DNA from: PSRF01 sp051000815
GTDB taxonomy: Bacteria; Acidobacteriota; Blastocatellia; Pyrinomonadales; Pyrinomonadaceae
Assembly (NCBI GenBank): GCA_051000815.1
Contig: JBPCNX010000037.1
Location: 124,001-188,000 of the forward strand
Reading direction: 5' to 3'
DNA length: 64,000 nucleotides
Position 1 is the first letter of the stretch, and each line of letters opens with the position of its first letter. A program made the position numbers and the translations under genes. This document shows, piece after piece, positions 31,917-40,479 of this stretch. The notes under the pieces are model-generated. The model saw only the letters and a list, made by a program, of their open reading frames with translations. It had not been told where the DNA came from and ran no database searches.

Positions 31917-32858
31917 TTAGCTGTTCAGTTCAGCAACATGAGCGCGGACGGTCTCACCGAGGGTTTCTAGGTTGTAACCACCTTCAAGGCAGGAAATAAG
32001 GCGTCCGGCGCAGGCGTCGTTTGCCCACTGCTTTGCCGTGCGAGTCATGGCAATGAAATCCTCATCCGTCAGCAGCAATTGACCCAGGGGATCGCCAACG
32101 TGGGAATCAAAACCGGCAGAAATCAAAATCAAATCCGGTTGGAACTGTGTGCTGATCTCGGCAAGGGCTGCTTCGAACGATCGCTTTTGTTCGACGGCTG
32201 GCGTTTGCGCCTTGAGCGGGACATTGAGTGTAAAGCCTTTGCCCCGGCTCACGCCCGTCTCACCGCGCGAGCCGGTACCCGGATACCAGGGATACTGATG
32301 CATGGAAAAGAAGAAGACGCTAGGGTCGTCATAAAAAATACCCTGGGTCCCGTTTCCATGATGAACGTCCCAATCAATGATCGCCACGCGCTCAATTTCA
32401 GAATAATGATTCTGCGCGTAACGAGCCGCCACAGCCACGTTATTGAACAAACAAAAGCCCATCGAGCGCTCGGCGGTGGCATGGTGTCCGGGGGGCCGTA
32501 CAGGTACAAACGCATTCCTCGCTTCGCCCTTCATCACTGCATCAATCGCCTGACAAGCTGCACCGCTTCCGCGAAGCGCCGCGTCAAGGGAACGCATTGA
32601 GACTACAGTGTCGGCATCCAGATACCCAGTACCTTCGCTCACAACTCTTTCCACCGTCTTGTACATCTGGGAACTATGGCAGGCCTGAATCTCCCCACGT
32701 GGGGCGTTCCGGGCCTCAATCTCCAGTAACTCCTGCCAGAGGTGTGGATCAGCGCGCAGAGCATTCATGACGACAGAATAACGCGAGGGAGTTTCTGGAT
32801 GTCCCGGCCCGGTATCGTGATCGTAAAAGATGGGATGATGGATGAGCGCGGTGGTCAT
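31917..32858 (-). CDS. histone-deacetylase family protein (class II/AcuC-like)
   Basis: This is a 313-residue zinc-dependent deacetylase of the arginase/deacetylase fold. The active-site His pair is in VRPPGHHATAERSMGFCLFN, the zinc ligands Asp and His are in IDWDVHHGNGTQ, and the second Asp ligand is in ILISAGFDSHVGDPLG. The C-terminal glycine motif SCLEGGYNLE is present. Bacterial members deacetylate acetylated lysines, polyamines or acetoin-pathway proteins; the substrate is not readable. The ATG at 32858 begins MTTALIHHPIFYDHDTGPGH, the usual start of the family. Confidence 0.92.
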   Translation of the reverse strand: MTTALIHHPIFYDHDTGPGHPETPSRYSVVMNALRADPHLWQELLEIEARNAPRGEIQACHSSQMYKTVERVVSEGTGYLDADTVVSMRSLDAALRGSGAACQAIDAVMKGEARNAFVPVRPPGHHATAERSMGFCLFNNVAVAARYAQNHYSEIERVAIIDWDVHHGNGTQGIFYDDPSVFFFSMHQYPWYPGTGSRGETGVSRGKGFTLNVPLKAQTPAVEQKRSFEAALAEISTQFQPDLILISAGFDSHVGDPLGQLLLTDEDFIAMTRTAKQWANDACAGRLISCLEGGYNLETLGETVRAHVAELNS

Positions 32859-32861
32859 GGG

Positions 32862-33012
32862 TCGTCAATCGTGAATTGTGAATAGTGAATCGTGGTGGAT
32901 CGTCAATCTTGAATTGTGAATAGTGAATCGTGGTCGTCAAAGCGTGAAGCCTGATCGTGATGCGTGAATCATCTGGTTGGCCCTTAATCGGCAATTGGCA
33001 ATCGGAAATCGG
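32862..33012. repeat. direct GTGAATAGTGAATCGTGG words plus CAATTGG words
   Basis: CGTCAATC(G/T)TGAATTGTGAATAG with GTGAATCGTGGT occurs twice in tandem (about 32864-32894 and 32900-32936). GCGTGAA and GATCGTGA words follow, then an ATCGGCAATTGGCAATCGG block at 32987-33006. This is half of the 442-base gap upstream of the BON gene; the rest (33013-33290) has only the palindrome ACCCGGGCCCGGGC near 33102. Confidence 0.7.
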
Positions 33013-33300
33013 CAAATCCTCCTGTGTCCCAATCTAACACCGAAGTCCAGACTCTAAGAATCGAAAGCATACGGCGAGCGGTCAGGATTGAAGCACAAGT
33101 ACCCGGGCCCGGGCACTTCCAAAACCTTAACGAATCCCTTACGACTTGCAGGTTTCTGCAGCAAACAACGCTGAAGACCGCCCGGGAATGCCGATTGCAC
33201 ATTGCCTCCCCGGCAATAAGGGAAATCCAATTTCGCACTGACTCAATATCAGCATTCGCCGTTAGTACAAACCCGAGCGCTTATTAGCAGGAGGAAGCAA

Positions 33301-33885
33301 ATGTCATACGATGAACAGGAATCTCATAAAAGCAGGGTGGTTGTTGAAACTCCAAACACGCGACGTGAAGTGACTCACACGGAGGCCGTAAGAAGTGATC
33401 GCGATGGCGTCTCGGGCGCAACAGTCGGAGTCATCGTGGTGGTGGCAATCGCGCTCGTAACGATTCTCATCCTATTCTTGATGAATAACCAGAACGATAA
33501 CCTCAATGACAACCTGGCGCTCCAGCAGCAGCCGGCACAACCGTCGACGACGATCGTGCAACAGCCCGCGGCACAGCAACCGCCCGTGATTATTCAACAG
33601 GCGCCGCCTGCCACACAGCAAGCTCCGATCATCATCACCCAACCGGCGCCGAGCGGTGGTTCATCCAACGGTTCAAACGACTCCAGTATTCAGTCGGAAG
33701 TGGACAAGAGGATTATGGAGGATCCAACTCTGGCAACCCTCGGTGTGACAGTTAGCGTTCTCGACGGTAAGGCTACTTTGATGGGCACGGTCAGGAGCGA
33801 ATCGCATAAAGCGCAATTTGAAAGGCTGGTACGCGCCGTGAGAGGAGTGAAGGCTGTAGACAATCAGATCCTTGTCAGCGGCTGA
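33301..33885 (+). CDS. BON-domain membrane-anchored protein
   Basis: This is a 194-residue protein. A charged N-terminal segment of about 40 residues precedes one membrane helix (GATVGVIVVVAIALVTILIL, about 40-60). A long Gln/Pro-rich spacer follows, and the C-terminal 65 residues form a BON domain (DKRIMEDPTLATLGVTVSVL ... VRSESHKAQFERLVRAVRGV). BON domains bind phospholipid and are common in envelope stress proteins. The topology predicts the BON domain in the periplasm. ATG 33301 follows AGGAGGAAGCAA, a strong ribosome site. A hairpin terminator follows the stop codon. Confidence 0.85.
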   Translation: MSYDEQESHKSRVVVETPNTRREVTHTEAVRSDRDGVSGATVGVIVVVAIALVTILILFLMNNQNDNLNDNLALQQQPAQPSTTIVQQPAAQQPPVIIQQAPPATQQAPIIITQPAPSGGSSNGSNDSSIQSEVDKRIMEDPTLATLGVTVSVLDGKATLMGTVRSESHKAQFERLVRAVRGVKAVDNQILVSG

Positions 33886-33909
33886 ATCCAAGTTGAAGCA
33901 ATTTGGTAA

Positions 33910-33940
33910 AAGGGCACGGTTCATCGTGCCCTTACTTGTT
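33910..33940. terminator. bidirectional terminator
   Basis: AAGGGCACG and CGTGCCCTT form a 9-bp stem with a 6-base loop (33910-33933), followed on the plus strand by ACTTGTTTTT. It lies between the BON gene and a convergent gene, whose last codon touches it. Confidence 0.75.
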
Positions 33941-34429
33941 TTTGAAAGTTACGCTAAAGCTAATCACTTCACCGCTCATTGTGGTTTCTAACTCCAGTTC
34001 AACATCTTCACCCGATAATACCAGTTTTCGCCTTTCTCCATTCTCCAGCATCTCAACTTGCTCAATCAGACAGCCCACTGGGCACGGCGTAATGAAGCTT
34101 AGCGACGCCGCGCTCCGTCCATCACGCAGAAGCAGGTCTGCATCAGTTTTGATTAGGGTCCGCAACTCGTCGTTAACATCCAGTTCCGACACCGCAACCG
34201 GATGCGGCAATAGTCCCATTTCTCCATCGACGTAAACCTTCCAGATAAACCCGATATCTAGCAGCAGATGAATTGTCTCGTGAGAAGTAAAGAATCCGAG
34301 GACAGTTGTGCCCAGGACGTGAGCAATGACGTGATCCTGATGGGTCGTCGTTTCCGCTGGGAACCAGATTTCGTTCATGAACCCCACGTCACCTGCGCTC
34401 CTAAACATTTCCGGTGTTATTGCAACCAT
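33932..34429 (-). CDS. unknown 165-residue protein
   Basis: This is a soluble acidic protein with no membrane helix that I do not recognise. It starts MVAITPEMFRSAGDVGFMNE with GAGG five bases before the ATG, a good ribosome site. The middle has ETTTHQDHVIAHVLGTTVLG and the end is beta-rich (VELELETTMSGEVISFSVTF). The neighbours are convergent (BON) and divergent (MarC), so it is probably its own transcription unit. Codon use resembles the neighbours. Confidence 0.72.
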   Translation of the reverse strand: MVAITPEMFRSAGDVGFMNEIWFPAETTTHQDHVIAHVLGTTVLGFFTSHETIHLLLDIGFIWKVYVDGEMGLLPHPVAVSELDVNDELRTLIKTDADLLLRDGRSAASLSFITPCPVGCLIEQVEMLENGERRKLVLSGEDVELELETTMSGEVISFSVTFKNK

Positions 34430-34509
34430 GCTACCTCAGGGTTATCCTCAAGATACAAACCGTTACTGAAAGTTGTTTTCGCCGGCTAAGAGCCGGCTTC
34501 GTCAAACCC

Positions 34510-35154
34510 ATGGACCAGGATTTCATGCGATTCGGACTGGCTGCGTTTGTAACTCTGCTGGTCGTGGTAGACCCGCCGGGCGTGGTGCCGATCTTTGTCG
34601 CGCTCACCAAAGACGAAAAGCCAGCTCGACGACGAGCGATTCTGACGCGAGCAGTGCTCATAGCCTTTGGCGTCGCCCTCTTCTTCCTGTTAGCCGGTCG
34701 TTCTGTACTTTCCTATCTTGGTGTAACTGTGCACGCGTTTGCGATCAGCGGTGGGATTTTGCTTTTCGCTACCGCTATGCCCATGTTGTTTGGTCAACGA
34801 GGCGGCCTGCAAGCTCCGGAAGAAAAAGAGCGCGGCTCGGTGGGACAAGACATCTCGGTCTTCCCGTTGGCCATCCCGATGCTTTCGGGTCCGGGCTTAA
34901 TTGCAACGACACTGTTGCTCACTTCGCAGGCAGCGGGCGAGCCCCGCCGGGTTGCGGCGGTAGCCGCCGCTCTTGCTCTCGTTTTCCTCGTTGCTTTTGT
35001 TTCGCTCTATCTTGGAGCAGGATTAATCGCGCGCTTGGGTGAAGGCGGAGTGCATATCGCGACGAGAGTAATGGGAATCGTGCTGGCAGCTCTGGCCGTG
35101 CAATACGTTCTTAACGGCATCACAGGTTACTACGGCGCGTTACTGTTGCGATGA
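34510..35154 (+). CDS. MarC family integral membrane protein
   Basis: This is a 214-residue protein with six membrane helices. The MarC (UPF0056) signature is present: LLVVVDPPGVVPIFVALTKD near the N-terminus, and FPLAIPMLSGPGLIATTLLL, with GPG in the second repeat, at about 120. The MarC family was once linked to multiple antibiotic resistance, but that link was withdrawn; its transport role is unresolved. ATG 34510 (MDQDFMRFGLAAF) is chosen because the longer ORF to 34414 has no conserved content. It converges on desaturase copy 2 with a 3-base gap. Confidence 0.9.
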   Translation: MDQDFMRFGLAAFVTLLVVVDPPGVVPIFVALTKDEKPARRRAILTRAVLIAFGVALFFLLAGRSVLSYLGVTVHAFAISGGILLFATAMPMLFGQRGGLQAPEEKERGSVGQDISVFPLAIPMLSGPGLIATTLLLTSQAAGEPRRVAAVAAALALVFLVAFVSLYLGAGLIARLGEGGVHIATRVMGIVLAALAVQYVLNGITGYYGALLLR

Positions 35155-35157
35155 ACT

Positions 35158-36039
35158 CTACTGGCGTGAAGTCGACGATCTAACTGGCGCTAACTCGGGA
35201 CGCGGTTCCCGTAACACTCTCCCAATCAATCCTACGTAGGCCAGCAAACGAATCACATAACCCGAAATGTCGACCTGATACCAACGCCAGCCATGAATCG
35301 CCGCTCGCGGATGCGCATGATGATTGTTATGCCAGCCTTCGCCCAACGTTAACAGCCCCAACCACCAAACATTTCTACTTTCGTCGCGCGTTTGGTTCGG
35401 CCGTTTTCCGAGCACATGGCAGACGCTGTTGATGCACCAGGTCAGGTGCCACAAGGTCAAAGTTCTTATGACCGTACCCCACAACACACCGCGCCATCCG
35501 GCAACGCCGTAACAAAGCAAGCCTGTCAAGATCCAGGGCAAAGTGAACAGGAGTTTATAGTCCAGTATTCGCAGCCAGCGGTCATCTCCCGCCACATCCG
35601 GCACCAGTTGCCTGTAGTCGCTGCCTTCGGCTGCATCGCGTTTCAAGATCCAACCGACATGAGCGTGCAGAAAACCCATTAGTGGTGAGTGGGGATCGCC
35701 ATGCTTGTCAGCCATTTGGTGGTGACGCCGGTGGATCGCCGCCCAACGCGACGGTCCTCCCTGCAAGGCCGCGGCGCCCGTCCAGGCAAGCACACGTCTC
35801 ATCCAACGAGGTGAGACGAATCCGCGATGAGTCAGCAGGCGGTGGTAACCAACGCCAATCGAAAGCGTCGTTGCCAGATAAAGGCCGAGGAAAAGAATGA
35901 GATCGACTCTGCGTGGCCAAAACCAAAGTCCCAGTAGGCCAAAAACGTGCAAGCTTACGACCAGAAAGCTGTGGACCCAATTAAGTCTGGGGAGTTTCAG
36001 TGAAGCCTTAGTGGAGTGGAATGCCGAAGCGGTAGTCAA
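35158..36039 (-). CDS. acyl-CoA/acyl-lipid desaturase (copy 2)
   Basis: This is a 293-residue paralogue of the desaturase at 26697-27587 with the same three histidine boxes: HRLLTHRG, HRRHHQMADKHGDPH and HNNHHAHPRAAIHG. The second box differs (HRRHHQ against HRIHHA), and WYQVDISGYVIRLLAYVGLI replaces the WYEIDFNWYGIRTL region, so regio- or chain-length specificity may differ. The start is TTG 36039 with AAGGA at good spacing. The C-terminus RSSTSRQ ends 3 bases from the convergent marC stop, leaving no room for a separate terminator. Confidence 0.92.
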   Translation of the reverse strand: MTTASAFHSTKASLKLPRLNWVHSFLVVSLHVFGLLGLWFWPRRVDLILFLGLYLATTLSIGVGYHRLLTHRGFVSPRWMRRVLAWTGAAALQGGPSRWAAIHRRHHQMADKHGDPHSPLMGFLHAHVGWILKRDAAEGSDYRQLVPDVAGDDRWLRILDYKLLFTLPWILTGLLCYGVAGWRGVLWGTVIRTLTLWHLTWCINSVCHVLGKRPNQTRDESRNVWWLGLLTLGEGWHNNHHAHPRAAIHGWRWYQVDISGYVIRLLAYVGLIGRVLREPRPELAPVRSSTSRQ

Positions 36040-36101
36040 ACGTGTCCTTCATCCGGGAGAACTAACTCATTAGATCTCCCATCAATATACTTATCGAGCT
36101 G

Positions 36102-36341
36102 TTAGTCGAGGTAGTGTTCGCCAAGCCTTGTTTGCAACGCGGCAGGTACAGCTTTCCAGCTGGCCATTGACAGAGACTGAGAGGTGAAGTCAGCCGAGAT
36201 CACACGCGATACTCGCCATTCTGCGGCCGTCTCTTCGTAACGCCAGCGATAGTAAGGGCCATTGCCCCGGCGGCTGTAAAAAACCTTCGGGGTCGCCACT
36301 TCTGCGTTGTTTGGTTTGATATAGACTCTTAGTCCGTTCAT
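36102..36341 (-). CDS. small unknown protein coupled to rpoZ
   Basis: This is a 79-residue protein, MNGLRVYIKPNNAEVATPKV..., with aromatic and Arg-rich character (GNGPYYRWRYEETAAEWRV). I do not recognise it. Its ATG overlaps the rpoZ stop by one base (TAATG), so it is translationally coupled to omega. It could be a lineage-specific RNA-polymerase-associated factor, but only the position suggests this. No Cys or membrane helix is present. Confidence 0.65.
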   Translation of the reverse strand: MNGLRVYIKPNNAEVATPKVFYSRRGNGPYYRWRYEETAAEWRVSRVISADFTSQSLSMASWKAVPAALQTRLGEHYLD

Positions 36342-36580
36342 TAATCACTCTTCGAAATACTAAATCGAACCAGCCCGCGCTTTACTTCTTCCAGAGCCAC
36401 GCTCGTTCCCCGGCGTCGCAACGGGTCGACTTCCACTCGTGCGGTGGCGCCATGAAGTAGTTGTTTGGTTCTCTTGCCGGCAACGATGATCAATCTAAAC
36501 CGGGAATCGATTCCCGGCCATAGCGAACCATTGGCAGTCTCGCTAAAAGCATTTCCTATTGGGTTGTTTTTTTCAGACAT
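36341..36580 (-). CDS. rpoZ: DNA-directed RNA polymerase subunit omega
   Basis: This is the 79-residue omega subunit, which helps assemble RNA polymerase around beta-prime. The family core is DSRFRLIIVAGKRTKQLLHG, then TSVALEEVKRGLVRFSI, matching the standard pattern 'SRFrLvivaa.RakqL..G ... kptsiAleEi..gkvr'. The MAR-type motif that contacts ppGpp in proteobacteria is not visible. It is not next to gmk, unlike in many bacteria. It is coupled to a small unknown gene downstream. Confidence 0.85.
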   Translation of the reverse strand: MSEKNNPIGNAFSETANGSLWPGIDSRFRLIIVAGKRTKQLLHGATARVEVDPLRRRGTSVALEEVKRGLVRFSISKSD

Positions 36581-36824
36581 AGACCTAATTCAACTCTTCC
36601 TTTATCGAGAGCTTAATGCCGGAACGCAATACTGAAGTGCTTCGCTGCGTGTGAGCATCAGGAACTTTCATTACGCGAGTCGACGTTCGCAAAACAACAG
36701 ACGGCACTAGGAGGTGCGTTTCGCGCTATCCTGATGTCGAGAGTAGGTTTCAAAAGGCAGCCATTTAACCAGCGGATGTAACTATAGCACAGTAGGCGGC
36801 AAACAGCAGAGTAGGTCTCGGGAT

Positions 36825-36935
36825 TCGCGTCTCGGGTTTCGGGTTGAACAGTAATCAATAGTCAGTAGACAGTAGACAGCAGGTTTCAAGAATCCGAAAC
36901 CCGAGACCTGAAACCCGGAACCCGAAACCTTTAGT
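36825..36935. repeat. inverted repeat of the CGGGTTTCGGGTT word family (second site)
   Basis: The left arm GTCTCGGGTTTCGGGTT (about 36829-36846, with a similar word just before) and the right arm CGAAACCCGAGACCTGAAAC then CCGGAACCCGAAACC (36895-36929) pair. The loop holds AGTCAGTAGACAGTAGACAG words of the CTACTG family. It occupies most of the 470-base gap between rpoZ and the MEDS kinase; the rest shows no gene. Confidence 0.8.
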
Positions 36936-37051
36936 CGAGACCCTAAACCGGACGCGACACACAAATTTGATATTTGCAGCTAACTTTGAATCCTTCTTCA
37001 ACGCGCACCATAGTAGAATGCCAGGAGTGGCTTCCGGCCTAAACCCAAGCA

Positions 37052-39025
37052 GTGTGTGGAGAGTGTTTGATCAATCCGAATGAAAATCCTGTTTCTCTGC
37101 CAGATGCCGTTCAGGGTAGTCCTGAAGAGATGACCTGGAACTTCGCTCCGAGCACAGACTGGAGCGCGATGGGCGAAACTGAACACTTCGTCCAGTTTTA
37201 CGAAGCGGACGGCTTTCTGCTGAATTCGCTTACGGGCTTCATCGGTACTGCGCTTAAGTCGGGAGACGGCGCGATCGTGGTGGCTACCAAAGACCATCGT
37301 AATGGTCTGGATGAACTCTTGCTCGCGAACGGACTGGATGTGGCTACGGCCAGCAAGTCAGGTCTCTATGTATCGATTGATGCCGCCGAAACTCTCTCGA
37401 AATTTATGGTTGAAGGCCTACCTGAGCCGCAACGCTTTAATGACGTAATTGGTGGACTGGTGTCCCAGGTCTCACTTGGCCGGGCACGCGTAAAAGCTTT
37501 CGGTGAAATGGTGGCGCTGCTTTGGGCGGAAGGCAACTACACCGGAGCGATTCGCCTGGAAGAGTTATGGAACGATTTGCAGAAGACGCATTCCTTCTCT
37601 CTCTTCTGCGCTTATCCAATGAACTCGTTTAGTGGTGAAAAGCTTGCTGGTCCCATGACAGGCGTTTGCACAACTCACTCCCGCGTAATTCCCGCAGAGA
37701 GTTATGCGCGACTCGTCGACCACGACGATCGCCTGCGTGAGATCATTCAGTTACAGCAAAAGGCGCGAACGCTGAAGTCCGAGATTAAGGAACGCGAGCG
37801 AGTGGAAGAAGAGCTTCGCGCGTCGCTCAGCCGCGAACAGATTGCACGTTCGGAAGCGGAAACTGCCAACCGCATGAAGGATGAGTTTCTCGCCACGGTT
37901 TCACACGAACTGCGGACTCCGCTCAATGCCATAATCGGTTGGTCGCACATGCTGCGCGGGGGGAAACTTGATGAAGAGACCGTTGCGCGCGCAATCGAAA
38001 CCATCGATCGCAATGCCAAGTCGCAGGCGCAGCTTGTTGAAGACATTCTCGATGTGTCGCGTGTAATTACCGGGAAACTTCGTCTTAACATCGCTCCAGT
38101 AGATGTGGCTTCGGTGATCAACGCGGCGATTGATTCGGTGCAGTTGGCGGCTGAGTCCAAAGGTATTGAGCTGGAGGTGACGCTTGATCCGTCTGCGCGC
38201 CACATTCTCGGCGACGCCAGTCGGCTGCAACAAATAGTTTGGAACCTGCTTTCGAACGCCATCAAGTTCACCTCCTCGGGCGGACATGTTGCAGTTAGAC
38301 TCAAACGGTCCGATCGGGAAGCGCAGATCCAAGTTACCGATTCGGGTGCTGGGATTAGCGCCGATTTCCTGCCGCACATTTTCGATCGGTTCCGTCAGGC
38401 TGATGGCACAACTACACGAAGACACGGCGGACTCGGTTTAGGTTTGTCCATCGTGCGTCATCTCGTTGAGCTGCACGGCGGGACCGTGCAAGCCCACAGC
38501 GCAGGAGAAGACCAGGGCGCGACTTTCACGGTTGGCCTCCCCCTTCCTCCCGCTTCGAAGCCGCTTCGCAAACGCAGAACTGAAACTGGTAGTTTGTGGC
38601 CGAAGCCGTCGAACAAACAACACGCCAGCTCACAGGCGTCACTGGCGGATCTTCGTGTGCTTTTGGTTGATGACGATCAAGACACCTTGCAGGTCCTCAG
38701 TGTAATGCTGGCGGACTCGGGTGCGAAGGTCCAGGTGGCGGCGTCGGCAGCTGAGGCGCTGGAAATATTGCAGTGGTACCGGCCAGATGTACTGGTGTCA
38801 GACCTGGCGATGCCCAATGAAGACGGCTACTCGTTGATCGCCAAAATCAGATCGCTGGAGACTGAAAAAGAAGGGCAGCTTCCCGCAGTGGCCCTGACCT
38901 CACACACTCGTATTGAAGAGCGGGCTCGAGCCCTCTCAGCCGGATTCAATATGTTCGTCCCAAAGCCCATTGAACCGACTGAACTGGTCAGCGCGATCGC
39001 CAACCTTGCCGAACCTCAGTCTTAA
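37052..39025 (+). CDS. MEDS-domain hybrid histidine kinase
   Basis: This is a 657-residue soluble hybrid kinase. Residues about 45-215 are a MEDS sensory domain (HFVQFYEADGFLLNSLTGFI ... RFNDVIGGLV ... LWNDLQKTHSFSLFCAYP). A coiled coil (ELRASLSREQIARSEAETAN) follows. HisKA has the histidine in ATVSHELRTPLNAIIGW. The HATPase boxes are intact (WNLLSNAIKF, DSGAGISAD, GGLGLGLSIV). A C-terminal receiver domain has VDDDQ, the phospho-Asp in VLVSDLAMPNEDG, and KP near the end. MEDS domains occur in DcmR-type regulators that sense one-carbon or hydrocarbon ligands, but the ligand here is unknown. The start is uncertain: GTG 37052 or ATG 37130. Confidence 0.9.
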   Translation: MCGECLINPNENPVSLPDAVQGSPEEMTWNFAPSTDWSAMGETEHFVQFYEADGFLLNSLTGFIGTALKSGDGAIVVATKDHRNGLDELLLANGLDVATASKSGLYVSIDAAETLSKFMVEGLPEPQRFNDVIGGLVSQVSLGRARVKAFGEMVALLWAEGNYTGAIRLEELWNDLQKTHSFSLFCAYPMNSFSGEKLAGPMTGVCTTHSRVIPAESYARLVDHDDRLREIIQLQQKARTLKSEIKERERVEEELRASLSREQIARSEAETANRMKDEFLATVSHELRTPLNAIIGWSHMLRGGKLDEETVARAIETIDRNAKSQAQLVEDILDVSRVITGKLRLNIAPVDVASVINAAIDSVQLAAESKGIELEVTLDPSARHILGDASRLQQIVWNLLSNAIKFTSSGGHVAVRLKRSDREAQIQVTDSGAGISADFLPHIFDRFRQADGTTTRRHGGLGLGLSIVRHLVELHGGTVQAHSAGEDQGATFTVGLPLPPASKPLRKRRTETGSLWPKPSNKQHASSQASLADLRVLLVDDDQDTLQVLSVMLADSGAKVQVAASAAEALEILQWYRPDVLVSDLAMPNEDGYSLIAKIRSLETEKEGQLPAVALTSHTRIEERARALSAGFNMFVPKPIEPTELVSAIANLAEPQS

Positions 39026-39081
39026 AGGCACTCGGATTGGCGATTGCCAATTTCCCATCTGCCGGTTTAAGAACCAAAGAG

Positions 39082-39270
39082 AATTAGCCGCGGATTACGC
39101 GGAAGCAACGCGGATTTGGAACTGTAGACAATTGAACTGAACTGTTTTCTGAAGTTTGAATTCGAGTTTTCGGGTTCATCCGCCGGCTAATTCTTCTCTG
39201 AAAAACAACTCAGCTTAGCTGACTGAACACGGGTTCCAATCCGCGTTCTCGGCGTTTATCCGCGGCTAAT
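39082..39270. repeat. inverted repeat of the TAGCCGCGGAT word family
   Basis: Left arm AATTAGCCGCGGATTACGCG (from 39082) and right arm GCGTTTATCCGCGGCTAAT (ending 39270) are complementary over most of 40 bases. An inner partial copy ATCCGCCGGCTAATTCTTCT lies at 39177-39196. It fills the gap between the MEDS kinase and the convergent msrB gene. Confidence 0.8.
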
Positions 39271-39277
39271 ATCTGCT

Positions 39278-39829
39278 TTACGATTTACGATTCACGAACT
39301 TCAGAGCCACGCCGTTCATGCAGTAGCGCAACCCCGTCGGCTGTGGGCCATCATCGAAAACGTGTCCGAGATGCGCATCACAGCGCGCGCATAACACTTC
39401 GGTCCGCGTTTGCCACAAACTCTTGTCAACTTCCTTGCGCACATTCTCAGGCGCAATCGGCTGATAGAAACTCGGCCAGCCAGTTCCGGAATCAAACTTT
39501 GTGTTTGAGTCATAGAGCGGGAGTCCGCAGGCAACGCATTCAAAGACTCCCTGGTCGTGAATCTCATTGAGCGGGCTTGTAAACGGTCGCTCCGTCCCCT
39601 TCTCCCGCGTCACGTAGTACTGCTCCGGTGTGAGCATCTTCTTCCATTCTTCGTTTGTCTTAGTCACCTTTGTAATTCCTTTTGAAGTTGGTGTATTGGC
39701 CTTTTCCTTAAAACTCTTCTGCGCTACCTGTTCGCCATCTGTAAACGAAATCGACCCTATCGACAGCTTTGATACTACCGCCACCGCAGCCGCGGCAACT
39801 CCTGCTGATAGAAAATAGCGTCTGTTCAT
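39278..39829 (-). CDS. msrB: peptide-methionine (R)-S-oxide reductase, exported
   Basis: This is a 183-residue enzyme that reduces methionine-R-sulfoxide. The N-terminal 30 residues (MNRRYFLSAGVAAAAVAVVS) look like a Tat signal or signal anchor with a twin Arg, so it acts outside the cytoplasm. The zinc cysteines are in CVACGLPL and CARCDAHLGH, SGTGWPSFYQPI is the substrate region, and the catalytic cysteine is in RYCMNGVALKF. An N-terminal Cys for resolution is not obvious. Length beyond the signal is normal. No msrA is nearby. Confidence 0.93.
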   Translation of the reverse strand: MNRRYFLSAGVAAAAVAVVSKLSIGSISFTDGEQVAQKSFKEKANTPTSKGITKVTKTNEEWKKMLTPEQYYVTREKGTERPFTSPLNEIHDQGVFECVACGLPLYDSNTKFDSGTGWPSFYQPIAPENVRKEVDKSLWQTRTEVLCARCDAHLGHVFDDGPQPTGLRYCMNGVALKFVNRKS

Positions 39830-39909
39830 AATCCGATTCTCCGCTACCGTTAATAGTCTAGCCGATATAAATACGGATGAACTAATACGAACGGATTGCG
39901 GTACTGAGG

Positions 39910-40290
39910 CAGTTTGGGAATGGAGTCAGTACCAGGATTGCCAATTGCCGATTGCCAATTAGGTGAGGTCAGTACCATCAGGCGATGCGCATGCTGACAA
40001 GATGCGGTCCCGATGAGGTCAGTACCAACAAGGGGTAGCGGGTGGGTTCTTCGATTGGCGATTAGTTGAGGTCAGCACCACCACGATGCGCATGTTGACA
40101 AGATGCGGTCCCGATGAGGTCAGTACCACCAGGCGGTAGCGGGTGGCCCGTCAAGCTAGCACTCACGCCTTGCGTAGTAATGACGATGAATCGAACTCCG
40201 GAGGTTGGGCGTACTCTTGCAAGGATTGAGTGCCCACGCATCGGCCCACCGGCTACCGCCTGGTGGTACTGACCTCACTCCCAAACTGCA
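39910..40290. repeat. large composite palindrome of the GAGGTCAGTACC family with a 44-bp direct repeat
   Basis: The outer arms AGTTTGGGAATGGAGTCAGT (39911-39930) and ACTGACCTCACTCCCAAACT (about 40269-40288) pair. Inside, a 44-base unit is repeated with one mismatch at 39984-40027 and 40085-40128 (GATGCGCATG(C/T)TGACAAGATG then CGGTCCCGATGAGGTCAGTACCA). GGTAGCGGGTGG and its complement CCGGCTACC also recur. Related to 8669-8983. It accounts for most of the 650-base gap after msrB; no gene is seen. Confidence 0.85.
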
Positions 40291-40479
40291 ACCCCACACG
40301 GATTGCGCACGTTACTGAACCGACGAGCCCCGCGAAGCAGGTGACAGATTCTTAGTGCATTAGAAACATTCCTGCAGCCTCGAGGGACAGATGCTCGTCA
40401 TTTTCCCTCGCAATTTCATGTAGCGGAAGTGGTATCAACATTGCAGCCACGCTCCTCAGCCCTAACCGAATGAGGATAA

